Origin: an uncultured Campylobacter sp.
Lineage (GTDB): Bacteria; Campylobacterota; Campylobacteria; Campylobacterales; Campylobacteraceae
Reading direction: 5' to 3'
Assembly: GCA_945873855.1 (NCBI GenBank)
Contig: CAMCEN010000006.1
Coordinates: 37,371-101,370 of the forward strand
Length of the DNA: 64,000 nt
Below the pieces are notes generated by a model. It ran no database searches, was not told the DNA's origin, and saw only the letters and a program-made list of their open reading frames with translations. Both the position numbers and the translations under genes were made by a program. Position 1 is the stretch's first letter. Every line of letters starts with the position of its first letter. This document shows positions 10,487 to 18,688 of the stretch, piece after piece.

Positions 10487-10867
10487 GTGGAAACTTTACA
10501 TTTAGAAATCGTAACACCTAATGGTTTGATATTTTCTAACGATGTAAAAAGCGTAGTTTTGCCGGGCAAAGAAGGTGAGTTTGGTGTTTTGCCTAGACAC
10601 GCTTCTTTGGTCTCATTGCTAAATGCTGGAGTAGTAGATATCGAACTAAGCAGTGGTAATCATGAAATCGTAGCGGTTGATTGGGGCTATGCAGAAGTGT
10701 CTGAAAACAAAGTAGATGTACTTGTAGATGGTGCTATTTTAGTATCAGGTAGCAATGAAAGTGAAATAGCCAAAAAGCTAGAAGATGCAAAAGCTCTTAT
10801 TGGCAAAATGGGCTATGATGATGCTACCCTAAGAGTTGCTATGACAAAACTAGAAGGCGGGCGTTAG
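10487..10867 (+). CDS. atpC: ATP synthase F1 subunit epsilon
   Basis: 126 residues. GTG start at 10487, three bases after atpD. The N-terminal beta-sandwich begins LHLEIVTPNGLIFSNDVKSVVLPGKEGEFGVLPRHASLVSLLNAGVV, the usual epsilon signature, and the C-terminal part (about 88-126) is the short helical domain. Couples F1 to the c-ring and inhibits ATP hydrolysis in many bacteria. Last atp gene; the Tol genes follow after 6 bases and are probably cotranscribed. Confidence 0.95.
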   Translation: METLHLEIVTPNGLIFSNDVKSVVLPGKEGEFGVLPRHASLVSLLNAGVVDIELSSGNHEIVAVDWGYAEVSENKVDVLVDGAILVSGSNESEIAKKLEDAKALIGKMGYDDATLRVAMTKLEGGR

Positions 10868-10873
10868 AATACA

Positions 10874-11428
10874 ATGTGGAATGCTATAGCCACTTTTCTT
10901 ACAAATAGCTCGGCTATTACTATTATAGTGATAGCTTGGCTATCTGTTTATTTTATTTTGAGTTTTACTATTTTGCTTTCACGCTATTTAGCACTTGGTG
11001 TTTGGAGAGCAAAGGAACAATCAGCTTTAGAGAGTATTTTGATTGGTGGCAAGATAGAAAACACAAGTTCAGTGCTAAAAAAATGCAGTAGTAGCGTAAA
11101 TAAAGAAAAACTAGATGTTTACATCGGCTTAGCTGAGAGTAGATCTACTAGCGGGCTTACATTGCTTGCTATAGTAGCTTCTACTTCGCCTTTTATAGGG
11201 CTTTTTGGTACTGTGGTGGGAATTCTAGAAACCTTTGCTGACTTAGGCGATGGAACAGGTGGTATAAATGCTATTGCTCGTTCTATCTCAGAAGCTTTGG
11301 TGGCTACTGGATGCGGTATTTTTGTAGCGATTCCAGCTTATAGCTTCAATCTTTTGATTAAACGCAAAGCCTATGAAATTTTAAGTCTAATAAAGCGTGA
11401 AGCTAGTGTACTTTTAAGTAACAAATGA
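10874..11428 (+). CDS. tolQ: TolQ/ExbB/MotA-family proton channel protein
   Basis: 184 residues with three membrane helices (about 14-36, 92-115 and 135-158). LLAIVASTSPFIGLFGTVVGILETF is the conserved MotA/TolQ/ExbB helix region. With TolR it forms the proton channel that energises TolA for outer-membrane constriction. I choose Tol rather than Exb because tolB is in the same operon; in C. jejuni the orthologue is often called exbB. An R1 half-palindrome (GGAATTCTAGAAAC, from about 11219) is translated here as GILET inside the conserved helix. Confidence 0.85.
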   Translation: MWNAIATFLTNSSAITIIVIAWLSVYFILSFTILLSRYLALGVWRAKEQSALESILIGGKIENTSSVLKKCSSSVNKEKLDVYIGLAESRSTSGLTLLAIVASTSPFIGLFGTVVGILETFADLGDGTGGINAIARSISEALVATGCGIFVAIPAYSFNLLIKRKAYEILSLIKREASVLLSNK

Positions 11429-11814
11429 TAAACTACGACGAAAATCCAGAATTAAATATCACCCCTTTGGTGGATATTATGCTAGTGTTGTTGGCGATTC
11501 TTATGGTCGCCATGCCAGCACTTATTTATGAAGAAAAAATCATAGTCCCACAAGGCACACAAAGCAAATCAAAGCCTATGGATAAAAAAGCTTTAACTAT
11601 CCGTATTACTTTAGATAGAAAAGTTTATATTGATAAAGATATATTTGAGCTAAGTGCGCTTGCTGATCGTCTTGTGCTACTTCAAAGTCAGTATAGCACA
11701 GACTCTCAAGTCTACCTAAAAGCAGATGAGGGGCTAAGATACGCAGATGTTATGAGTGTGCTTCGCTCATTAAAGCTTGCTCGATATAACAATGTCGCAT
11801 TAGAGACACGATGA
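11425..11814 (+). CDS. tolR: TolR/ExbD-family biopolymer transport protein
   Basis: 129 residues with one N-terminal membrane helix. NITPLVDIMLVLLAILMVAMP (about 11-31) includes the conserved Asp of PLVDIMLVLL, the proton-translocating residue of the family. The periplasmic domain (about 40-129) contains LKADEGLRYADVMSVL. Overlaps tolQ by four bases and the next gene by four bases, so the three products should be made together. Confidence 0.87.
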   Translation: MINYDENPELNITPLVDIMLVLLAILMVAMPALIYEEKIIVPQGTQSKSKPMDKKALTIRITLDRKVYIDKDIFELSALADRLVLLQSQYSTDSQVYLKADEGLRYADVMSVLRSLKLARYNNVALETR

Positions 11815-12632
11815 AACAGCGCAAAATCGGCGAAAATTTTCCTACATTTAACGCCTTTATTATTTCTCTTGCTATTTATATAGCACTTTTGGGCTTTATA
11901 GTGCATAAAGCAGGCACGGCTACGCAAATAGCAGAGAAATACACAGACACACCTGATGCTTTTATGGATGTTATGATAGTGACAGAAGAAAGAGCAGATG
12001 TTGTCACTGCTCCAAAGGTAGAAAAACCAGAACCAAAGCCCATAGAACCTGAGCCGCCAAAACCTGAGCCTGATAAAATAGAGCCAATAGAAGAGCAGAT
12101 CACTACAAATAAAGCCGTAGAAACGCCAAAAGAGTCTGAGTCACAGCCTGCACCACCTGAGCCAGAACCAGTGGATATGGGAGCGTTATTTAATGATATA
12201 AAAGTGCCACCAAAGCCACCAGCTAAACCAAAAGCTACTCAAAGCAATAAAAAAAGTGCTAAAAAAAATAAAAGCGCTGAGCAAAAAGCAATGGATGCTC
12301 TAAATGCCTTGCAGACTAGCGATAAAGTAGCTGCGCCAAAAGCGGGGCTAACTGGGGAATTTGACGCATATGTTGGAAGAATTAATAGAATTGCGCAGTC
12401 TCTTTGGATTAAGTATTTAAATCCTAGTGATAGCGAGACCATAATTGTTAATTTTATCATGACAGGAAATGGTAAATTAGTGACTTATCGTTTTACTAAA
12501 TCAACTTACGACCAAGAACTTATGAGTAAAGCAAGGGATTTGATGGAAAAGTTAAAGCTTATGGAATTTCCACCACCTCCAAACGGGGAGAGGTTTGAGT
12601 TTGAACTTTTGTTAGAACCACCTAAACAATAA
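11811..12632 (+). CDS. tolA: TolA/TonB-type energy-transducing protein
   Basis: 273 residues. An N-terminal membrane helix (about 12-32, FNAFIISLAIYIALLGFIVHKAG) is followed by a Pro/Glu/Lys-rich spacer (about 65-145) with EPEPPKPEPD-type runs that spans the periplasm. The C-terminal domain (about 180-270; GEFDAYVGRINRIAQSLWIKYL...FPPPPNGERFEFELLLEPP) has the TonB/TolA C-terminal fold. By position in tolQ-tolR-X-tolB it is the TolA equivalent, although the C-terminal domain resembles TonB as well. Confidence 0.8.
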   Translation: MKQRKIGENFPTFNAFIISLAIYIALLGFIVHKAGTATQIAEKYTDTPDAFMDVMIVTEERADVVTAPKVEKPEPKPIEPEPPKPEPDKIEPIEEQITTNKAVETPKESESQPAPPEPEPVDMGALFNDIKVPPKPPAKPKATQSNKKSAKKNKSAEQKAMDALNALQTSDKVAAPKAGLTGEFDAYVGRINRIAQSLWIKYLNPSDSETIIVNFIMTGNGKLVTYRFTKSTYDQELMSKARDLMEKLKLMEFPPPPNGERFEFELLLEPPKQ

Positions 12633-12649
12633 AATTTAAAGGAGTAATA

Positions 12650-13912
12650 ATGAAAAAAATTTTAGTTTTGTTAGCATTTTTCGCTAGCTTATTTGCAGCC
12701 GATGCTACAATATCAGTAACAAGTGGCTCACTTGAATTGCCAAAAATTATAATTCAAGACGCCACTACAAACTTTGCTAGTAGTGATGTAAAAGAGCGTT
12801 TTTCACGCATGATAGCAGGCGATTTGACAGTGGGTTCTGCTTTTGAGGTGATTGAGGGAATTGAGAAGACAACATACGATGCCCCACTAGGTGCTGAAAT
12901 AGCTGCTAAAAATCCAGCTTTTGTGCTTCGCTATGAACTAGCTGGCGGTAGTGGCGAGACTATGCTAAAAGTAAAGTTAATTGACACTAAAGATAGCAGT
13001 GTAAGATTTGAGGCAAATTACTCTCAAAGCGACCTTAAACGCTGGCCTTTTCTATCTCACAGAGCAATCGCTGATATAGCTAGAAATCTTGAGCTCTCAC
13101 CTATTGAGTGGATGGATAAAAGCATTGTTATTTCGCAGTATACAAAGCCAGGTGAGGCTCGCATAATAATTGCTGATTATACCCTTACTTATCAAAATGT
13201 AGTGCTAAGCGGTGGGCTAAATATTTTCCCAAAATGGGCAAATGTAGAACAAAGTGCCTTTTACTACACTACACACGAAAAAGGCAAGCCAACGCTATAC
13301 AAATACGACCTTGCAACAAGGCAAAAATCACGCATCACAAGCAGTGGCGGCATGGTAGTAGCAAGCGATGTTAGCAAAGATGGCTCAAAGCTACTTCTTA
13401 CAATGGCTCCAGCTGATCAAAGTGATATTTTTCTCTACGACCTAAACACTCGCTCAGCCAAGCGTATCACAAGCTATTCTGGTATTGATGTAAATGGAAA
13501 TTTCGTAGATAATGATAGCAGAGTGGTTTTTGTAAGCGATAGAATGGGCAATCCAAATATTTTTGCAACTAGCATAAATGGCGGCTCAGTCGAACAGCTA
13601 GTATATCACGGCAAAAACAACAGCTCAGTTTCTACTTGGGAAAATTATGTAGTCTACTCTAGCCGTGAGAGTGGCGCAGAGTATAGCCAGCGCACATTTA
13701 ATCTATATTTAATCTCTACAAAGAGTGATTATATCCGTCAGCTTACAGCAACTGGGGTAAATACCTTTCCGCGCTTTTCTAGTGATGGTGGCAGCATCGT
13801 GTATATCAAAGACGCAGGCAGCCAGAGTGCGGTGGGAATAATCCGTGTAAATGAGAATAAAAGCTTTAGCTTCCCATTAAATCTAGGTAAGCTTCAATCA
13901 ATTGACTGGTAG
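12650..13912 (+). CDS. tolB: Tol-Pal system protein TolB
   Basis: 420 residues. A signal peptide (MKKILVLLAFFASLFAADA) directs it to the periplasm; an N-terminal domain (about 22-160) precedes a beta-propeller (about 190-420) with WD40-like repeats (KDGSKLLLTMAP.QSDIFLYDLNTRSAKRIT, VFVSDRMGNPNIFATSINGG, FSSDGGSIVYIKDAG). It binds Pal and TolA. The usual next gene, pal (omp18), and the following ybgF are absent here; instead an R1 cluster and rpmE follow. The stop codon touches the first repeat. Confidence 0.95.
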   Translation: MKKILVLLAFFASLFAADATISVTSGSLELPKIIIQDATTNFASSDVKERFSRMIAGDLTVGSAFEVIEGIEKTTYDAPLGAEIAAKNPAFVLRYELAGGSGETMLKVKLIDTKDSSVRFEANYSQSDLKRWPFLSHRAIADIARNLELSPIEWMDKSIVISQYTKPGEARIIIADYTLTYQNVVLSGGLNIFPKWANVEQSAFYYTTHEKGKPTLYKYDLATRQKSRITSSGGMVVASDVSKDGSKLLLTMAPADQSDIFLYDLNTRSAKRITSYSGIDVNGNFVDNDSRVVFVSDRMGNPNIFATSINGGSVEQLVYHGKNNSSVSTWENYVVYSSRESGAEYSQRTFNLYLISTKSDYIRQLTATGVNTFPRFSSDGGSIVYIKDAGSQSAVGIIRVNENKSFSFPLNLGKLQSIDW

Positions 13913-14010
13913 GAATTCTAGTTGGCAGAATTCTAGTTGGTAGGAATTTTAGTTGCTAGGAATTCTAGATTGAAGCTCTTACTAAGGAATTCTAGAATTC
14001 CTTAGTAAAA
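13911..14010. repeat. R1 cluster with a 30-bp perfect palindrome after tolB
   Basis: Four degenerate R1 half-sites with GTTGGTAG/GTTGCTAG spacers (13911-13968) are followed by a perfect 30-bp palindrome at 13979-14008, centred on GGAATTCTAGAATTCC and extended by TTACTAA/TTAGTAA. Lies where pal would be expected after tolB. Confidence 0.9.
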
Positions 14011-14074
14011 TTCAGCCTAGTTTAAAGGCAATTTTTATAAAATGCCAACCTTAATCTCAAAAAAAGGATAAACA

Positions 14075-14275
14075 ATGAAAAAAGACATACATCCAGAATA
14101 TGTTGAATGCAATGTTACTTGCGCTTGTGGCAATACTTTTAAAACCCGCTCAAACAAAGCAGAAATCCGTGTAGATATCTGCTCTGCTTGCCACCCGTTC
14201 TTTACTGGTAGCGAGAAAATCGTTGATAGTGCAGGTCGTGTGGATAAATTCAAGAAAAAATACGGCTTACAATAA
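14075..14275 (+). CDS. rpmE: 50S ribosomal protein L31
   Basis: 66 residues. The zinc-binding L31 type: Cys residues in [13 protein letters not shown] (about 11-23) and [30 protein letters not shown] (about 36-65). Starts with ATG after AAAAAAGGA. Followed three bases later by rsmI, as in C. jejuni (rpmE-rsmI-rlmB). Confidence 0.96.
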   Translation: MKKDIHPEYVECNVTCACGNTFKTRSNKAEIRVDICSACHPFFTGSEKIVDSAGRVDKFKKKYGLQ

Positions 14276-14278
14276 GCT

Positions 14279-15082
14279 TTGCTATACTTTTTGCCGACGC
14301 CTATTGGCAATTTAGGCGATATCTCAGCTAGATGTCTGGACATCTTAGAGGCTGGTGAAATCATCATTTGCGAGGATACTCGTGTCGGCAAATCACTACT
14401 TAATCTACTAAATATTTCTTTAAAAAACAAAGAGTTTTACTGCCTAAACTCTCATAATTTTGATACTTTTATTGCTAATTTTGATGAGCGGAATTTTAAT
14501 GAGAAATGCTGTATTTACATGAGCGATGCTGGTATGCCTTGTATAAGCGACCCTGGTACAGAGCTAGTAGAGTTTGCGCAAAATTCTAGAATTCCTTATG
14601 AGGTTTTGCCTGGGGCAAATGCACTTTTGCTAGCAGTGGCAGCTAGCGCTCTTGTGAGCAAAGAGTTTAGCTTTTTGGGCTTTTTGCCAAATACTGGTCA
14701 TCAAAGGCAAGTAGAGCTTGAAAGAGCATTAAATTCTAGAATTCCTACCGTGATTTACGAAAGCCCAAAGAGAATTCTAGATTTAATAGAAAAAATAGCG
14801 GGGCTTGAGGCAGAGCGAAAAATCTTTGCGATCAAAGAAGCTACAAAAAAGTTTGAAGCTAAGTTTTTTGGCACAGCAAAAGAAGTAGCAGCTGCCCTAA
14901 AAAACGCAAATCTAAATGGTGAATGGGCACTAGTAATCTCAGCCAAAGCTAGCCCAAGTGGCGTAGGTATCAGCAGGGATGATATCTTAGAGCTTGATAT
15001 CGCTCCAAAAATTAAAGCAAAACTTCTTGCTAAACTCACTGGGCAAAACGCAAAAAAAATTTACGAAAATCTTACAAAATAA
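14279..15082 (+). CDS. rsmI: 16S rRNA (cytidine(1402)-2'-O)-methyltransferase
   Basis: 267 residues, TTG start at 14279. LYFLPTPIGNLGDISARCLDILE (about 2-24), CEDTRVG, YMSDAGMPCISDPG (about 80-93) and LPGANALLLAVAASAL are RsmI signatures. It 2'-O-methylates C1402 of 16S rRNA with SAM. Two complete R1 units are translated inside the gene: 14582-14597 and 14730-14746 both give NSRIP, and a third partial one at 14772-14781 gives RILDL. The first lies in a loop just after LVEFAQ, the second before the TVIYESP segment. They are probably surface insertions or replacements. Confidence 0.95.
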   Translation: MLYFLPTPIGNLGDISARCLDILEAGEIIICEDTRVGKSLLNLLNISLKNKEFYCLNSHNFDTFIANFDERNFNEKCCIYMSDAGMPCISDPGTELVEFAQNSRIPYEVLPGANALLLAVAASALVSKEFSFLGFLPNTGHQRQVELERALNSRIPTVIYESPKRILDLIEKIAGLEAERKIFAIKEATKKFEAKFFGTAKEVAAALKNANLNGEWALVISAKASPSGVGISRDDILELDIAPKIKAKLLAKLTGQNAKKIYENLTK

Positions 15083-15117
15083 GCTAAAAATTTAAAGATT
15101 TTAGCTACAATTGCGCG

Positions 15118-15813
15118 ATGATTATTTTTGGTAAACAGTTATTTTTGCATATTTTGGATAAGCATAGCCAAAAGTTTAGAGCGATTTATCTAAGCAAAGA
15201 GCTTGATAAAACGCTATTTGCGCGTATTGCTAAGCTTGGTCTTAAAATCCAAAAAATAGATGAGCGCAAAGCCCAAAGTCTAGCAAGAGGTGGCAATCAT
15301 CAAGGCTTTATAGCCGAGGTTGATGAGTTTAGTTTCACACCCTTTGCTAGCTTGAAAAATGCTAGTAGCATAGTGTTTTTATGTGGCATTAGCGATGTGG
15401 GAAATATCGGTTCTATCGTGCGAAGCTCTTTGGCACTAGGAGCTGATGCTTTAATCATCGCAAACCGCCAAGGACTAAGCGAACAGGGGATTTCTGGTAT
15501 GCTTAGAACTAGCAGTGGGGCTGGCTATGAGCTTGATATTTGTGTGGTAAATGATGATTTAAGCGCATTAAATGAGCTAAAGCAGGCTGGATTTACCTTG
15601 CTTGGAGCTGATGCTAGTGGGCAAGATGTGCGTGCTCTAGCACCAAAGCCTGAGAAATTCGTTCTTTTAATGGGAGCAGAAGATAAAGGCATAGGTAAAA
15701 AAGCTATGGCAAAATGTGATAAAATAGTCGCAATAAAAATGAAAAATAACTGGGATAGCCTAAATGTAGGTGTCGCAACAGCAATATTATTTGATAGGAT
15801 AAAAAATGGCTAA
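15118..15813 (+). CDS. rlmB: 23S rRNA/tRNA 2'-O-ribose methyltransferase, SpoU/TrmH family (RlmB-like)
   Basis: 231 residues. An N-terminal substrate-binding segment (about 1-75, with RGGNHQGFIAEV) precedes the SPOUT domain (about 85-230): LCGISDVGNIGSIVRSSLALGADAL, GAEDKGIGKKAM and IKMKNNWDSLNVGVATAILFD are motifs 1-3 of the family. SAM-dependent 2'-O-methylation of RNA; the exact nucleotide (23S G2251 or a tRNA site) cannot be settled from the sequence. A TACAAT promoter-like box lies at about 15106-15111. Overlaps the next gene by eight bases. Confidence 0.88.
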   Translation: MIIFGKQLFLHILDKHSQKFRAIYLSKELDKTLFARIAKLGLKIQKIDERKAQSLARGGNHQGFIAEVDEFSFTPFASLKNASSIVFLCGISDVGNIGSIVRSSLALGADALIIANRQGLSEQGISGMLRTSSGAGYELDICVVNDDLSALNELKQAGFTLLGADASGQDVRALAPKPEKFVLLMGAEDKGIGKKAMAKCDKIVAIKMKNNWDSLNVGVATAILFDRIKNG

Positions 15814-16696
15814 TGAAATAGCAAAGCTTTTGGATTTTGACATTAAAGAAGTTCAACGTCAAACAAAAATTCCACTTGAGTACTTAGAAGCCATATATGC
15901 TAAGAACTACGACATCCTAAAAGATACAAATCTTAAAGCTTATTTGAGAATTCTAAGCCGTGAGTTTAATATCGATTTAGACGGATATTTGGAGGATTTT
16001 GAGAATTACTGCTCTGAGAATTCTAGCGATGATAGTAAAATCCAAGTCAATCCAAGGCTCACAGGCTATGTGGCAAAAGAAAGCAAAAGCTCGTTTGGTT
16101 GGCTAGTTTTGGTCTTAATCTTGCTAGGCGTTGGCGTCTGGGGCTTTAAGTTTATAAAGGATTTAGATTTTAATTGGAGTGATTTAAAGCCTGATTTTGG
16201 CTCTAAGAGTGAAGTAAATGTAAGCGAAGAAAATATAGCTATAATCAAACCAAATGCTGATGTGATAGAAAATATCGTAGTAGATGAGGCGCTAGATCAA
16301 AACACTAGTAAAGAAGAAATCCTAGTAGTTGATGAAAATGCTACTACAGAACAAAATTTAGCAGAAGAGCAAATAAAAGAACAAAAAGAAGAAGTGCAAG
16401 TAAAAGAGGCCACTGCTAATGTAATAAAAATCATCCCAGCAACAAAGGTATGGATAGGAATAAAAAATCTAAATGATATGAGCAAACGCTCGCTTAGCAC
16501 TAGTGAGGCTTACGAGCTAAATGCAACTGGAAATCGCCTGATTCTTACTGGAAACGGCATGCTAGATCTAGTAAATGGTGATAATAATAAAAGCTACCGC
16601 ACCCGTGATGCTCTAAGATTTCATATTCACGATGGAATAATTGAGGAAATTGATTATGCAAAATATGTAGAGCTAAATAAGGGCAAAACATGGTAA
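15806..16696 (+). CDS. RodZ-like membrane protein with N-terminal helix-turn-helix
   Basis: 296 residues. N-terminal HTH domain of the RodZ type (about 1-70, DIKEVQRQTKIPLEYLEAIYAKNYDILKD...YLRILSREFNID), a single membrane helix (about 93-113, FGWLVLVLILLGVGVWGFKFI), an acidic linker rich in Glu and Val (about 130-210) and a C-terminal periplasmic domain (about 215-296). This order matches cytoskeleton-associated RodZ, although the C-terminal domain is divergent. Encoded between rlmB and a periplasmic protein with overlapping ends, as in C. jejuni. R1 half-sites are read in frame near 15949 and 16013. Confidence 0.7.
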   Translation: MANEIAKLLDFDIKEVQRQTKIPLEYLEAIYAKNYDILKDTNLKAYLRILSREFNIDLDGYLEDFENYCSENSSDDSKIQVNPRLTGYVAKESKSSFGWLVLVLILLGVGVWGFKFIKDLDFNWSDLKPDFGSKSEVNVSEENIAIIKPNADVIENIVVDEALDQNTSKEEILVVDENATTEQNLAEEQIKEQKEEVQVKEATANVIKIIPATKVWIGIKNLNDMSKRSLSTSEAYELNATGNRLILTGNGMLDLVNGDNNKSYRTRDALRFHIHDGIIEEIDYAKYVELNKGKTW

Positions 16697-17469
16697 AAAA
16701 AGCTTTTTTTGCTTCTTTTGCTTCTTTGCTTTTTGCTTTTGGAGTTGATTTAAGGGGCGATTTAGGTCGCATTTTAGGCGAAAATCACCCAGCAATAGAA
16801 AATATAATGCAAAACGAAAGAAGCTTTATAGATGAGCGAAATAATGTAAATTATAATGCACTTTTTGCTAGGCTAAAAAACCAAGGGCTTTTAGAGCCAA
16901 GCAATAGTGCAAATATACAAATAGGCTTTTCTAGCTCTGATGACAATGCTATTTTGATGGTAAAGGCAGTAGGCGAAGTGCTAAGTAAAATGGGTTATAA
17001 ATACTACCTTACTACGCATTTTGATGCAAATTTGGCTCAGTGGGGCATAGCACTTAGTTCTAGAAACTCACTAGAACCTGGAGTGCTTTACTCTCAGCTA
17101 GCTAACAGCAAAATTTATATCAAAAAAATCAGCAAACAAGAAGCAAATTTCTATATTTATGAGCTAGATTTGAGCAGAGCAAGTGTGGATAGTGACACAC
17201 TAAATGCAAATCAAATCCGCCCACAAAAGCCGTATTTTCTAAATGTAGCAGGTAAAAAAAGCCTTAGCATAGAAGCAGATAGCGATGATAGCTTTCAGCC
17301 TTTTATCAGAGTTTTTGATAAAAATCTCAAACTTATCAAAACACAAAAAAGCAATACTATCACATATTCTTTAACCATAGAATTGCCAGCTGAGGCAAAC
17401 TACGCTTTAATAGAAGATTCTTTTAGCTTAGAAAATATTAAACACGGACTAAAAATCAACCTAAATTAA
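16690..17469 (+). CDS. Conserved periplasmic protein of unknown function
   Basis: 259 residues. Signal peptide at about 1-18 (MVKKAFFASFASLLFAFG). No catalytic motif that I recognise. The C-terminal third (about 180-259) is beta-rich and reads like a small beta-sandwich binding module (KPYFLNVAGKKSLSIEADSDDSFQPFIRVFDKNLKLIKTQKS). Start codon overlaps the RodZ-like gene by seven bases; the aminotransferase follows after 10 bases. In C. jejuni the equivalent position also encodes a periplasmic protein of unknown function. A shared role with the RodZ-like protein in the envelope is inference from the overlap only. Confidence 0.7.
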   Translation: MVKKAFFASFASLLFAFGVDLRGDLGRILGENHPAIENIMQNERSFIDERNNVNYNALFARLKNQGLLEPSNSANIQIGFSSSDDNAILMVKAVGEVLSKMGYKYYLTTHFDANLAQWGIALSSRNSLEPGVLYSQLANSKIYIKKISKQEANFYIYELDLSRASVDSDTLNANQIRPQKPYFLNVAGKKSLSIEADSDDSFQPFIRVFDKNLKLIKTQKSNTITYSLTIELPAEANYALIEDSFSLENIKHGLKINLN

Positions 17470-17479
17470 GGAAAACAAA

Positions 17480-18688
17480 ATGTTTGATGAAATCAGATTT
17501 AACACTATTGACCGCTTGCCAAATTATGGTTTTGCCGAAGTTAATGCTATCAAAATGGCAGCACGCAGAAATGGCGCTGATATAATAGACTTTTCTATGG
17601 GAAACCCTGATGGCAGAACGCCACAGCACATCATAGACAAGCTTTGTGAAAGCGCACAGAAGGACAAAACACAAGGATATAGCGTAAGTATAGGTATATA
17701 CAAACTCCGCCTTGCTATTTGTAACTGGTATAAGCGCAAATACGGCGTGGAACTTGACCCTGAGAGCGAGGCTTGTGCGACAATAGGCTCAAAAGAAGGC
17801 TTTGTTCATATGGTTACAGCTATCACAAACCCAGGCGATGTAGCCGTGGTGCCTGATCCTGCGTATCCTATTCATACGCAAGCATTTCTTATAGCTGGTG
17901 GAAATGTAGCAAAAATGCCTTTGCCTTATAACCACGAAAACTTTGAGCTTGATGAAAATGAGTTTTTTGCGCAATTAGAAAATGTGATAAATGAAACTAT
18001 GCCACGCCCAAAATATGTAGTAGTAAATTTCCCACATAACCCAACTACCGTAGTTTGCCATAAAAGCTTTTATGAACGCCTTGTAGCAATGGCAAAAAAA
18101 GAGCGTTTTTATATCATTAGCGATATTGCTTATGCTGAGCTTGGCTTTGATGGATATAAAAGCCCAAGTATCTTTGAAGTAGAAGGGGCAAAAGATGTAG
18201 CTGTGGAGTGCTATACACTATCAAAAAGCTATAATATGGCTGGCTGGCGTGTGGGCTTTGTGTGTGGAAACCGCAAGCTAGTAGGCGCACTTAAAAAGAT
18301 CAAATCTTGGTTTGATTATGGTATGTTTACGCCTATTCAAGTAGCAGCCACAGTAGCACTTGATGGCCCACAAGACTGCGTAGAAGAGATACGCAAAAAC
18401 TACGAGCATCGCCGTGATGTGCTTTGTGATGCATTTGCGCAGGCTGGCTGGGAAGTAGCAAAACCACAAGCTAGTATGTTTGTATGGGGCAAACTGCCTA
18501 GCTGCGTGGGGGCAATGGACTCAAAAGAGTTTTCAAAACTTCTGCTAACAAAGGCAAATGTAGCTGTTAGCCCTGGTCTTGGCTTTGGTGCACAGGGGGC
18601 TAATTATGTCCGTATAGCGTTAATAGAAAATGATAACCGCATACATCAAGCCGCTCGCAATATCAAAAAATTTCTTAAAGAATTCTAG
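17480..18688 (+). CDS. Class I PLP-dependent aminotransferase (AlaC-like)
   Basis: 402 residues of fold-type I aminotransferase. Motifs: FSMGNPDG (about 38-45), GSKEGFVHMVTAI, PDPAYPIH, NFPHNPTTVV (about 177-186), SDIAYAELGFDG (about 214-225) and the PLP lysine in TLSKSYNMAGWRVGF (about 242-256). Closest in character to alanine/2-oxoglutarate-type or LL-DAP-type enzymes; substrate not resolvable from sequence. The TAG stop is part of an R1 half-site (AAAGAATTCTAG), and the hom ATG follows with no gap. Coupling with hom suggests an amino-acid biosynthesis role. Confidence 0.85.
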   Translation: MFDEIRFNTIDRLPNYGFAEVNAIKMAARRNGADIIDFSMGNPDGRTPQHIIDKLCESAQKDKTQGYSVSIGIYKLRLAICNWYKRKYGVELDPESEACATIGSKEGFVHMVTAITNPGDVAVVPDPAYPIHTQAFLIAGGNVAKMPLPYNHENFELDENEFFAQLENVINETMPRPKYVVVNFPHNPTTVVCHKSFYERLVAMAKKERFYIISDIAYAELGFDGYKSPSIFEVEGAKDVAVECYTLSKSYNMAGWRVGFVCGNRKLVGALKKIKSWFDYGMFTPIQVAATVALDGPQDCVEEIRKNYEHRRDVLCDAFAQAGWEVAKPQASMFVWGKLPSCVGAMDSKEFSKLLLTKANVAVSPGLGFGAQGANYVRIALIENDNRIHQAARNIKKFLKEF

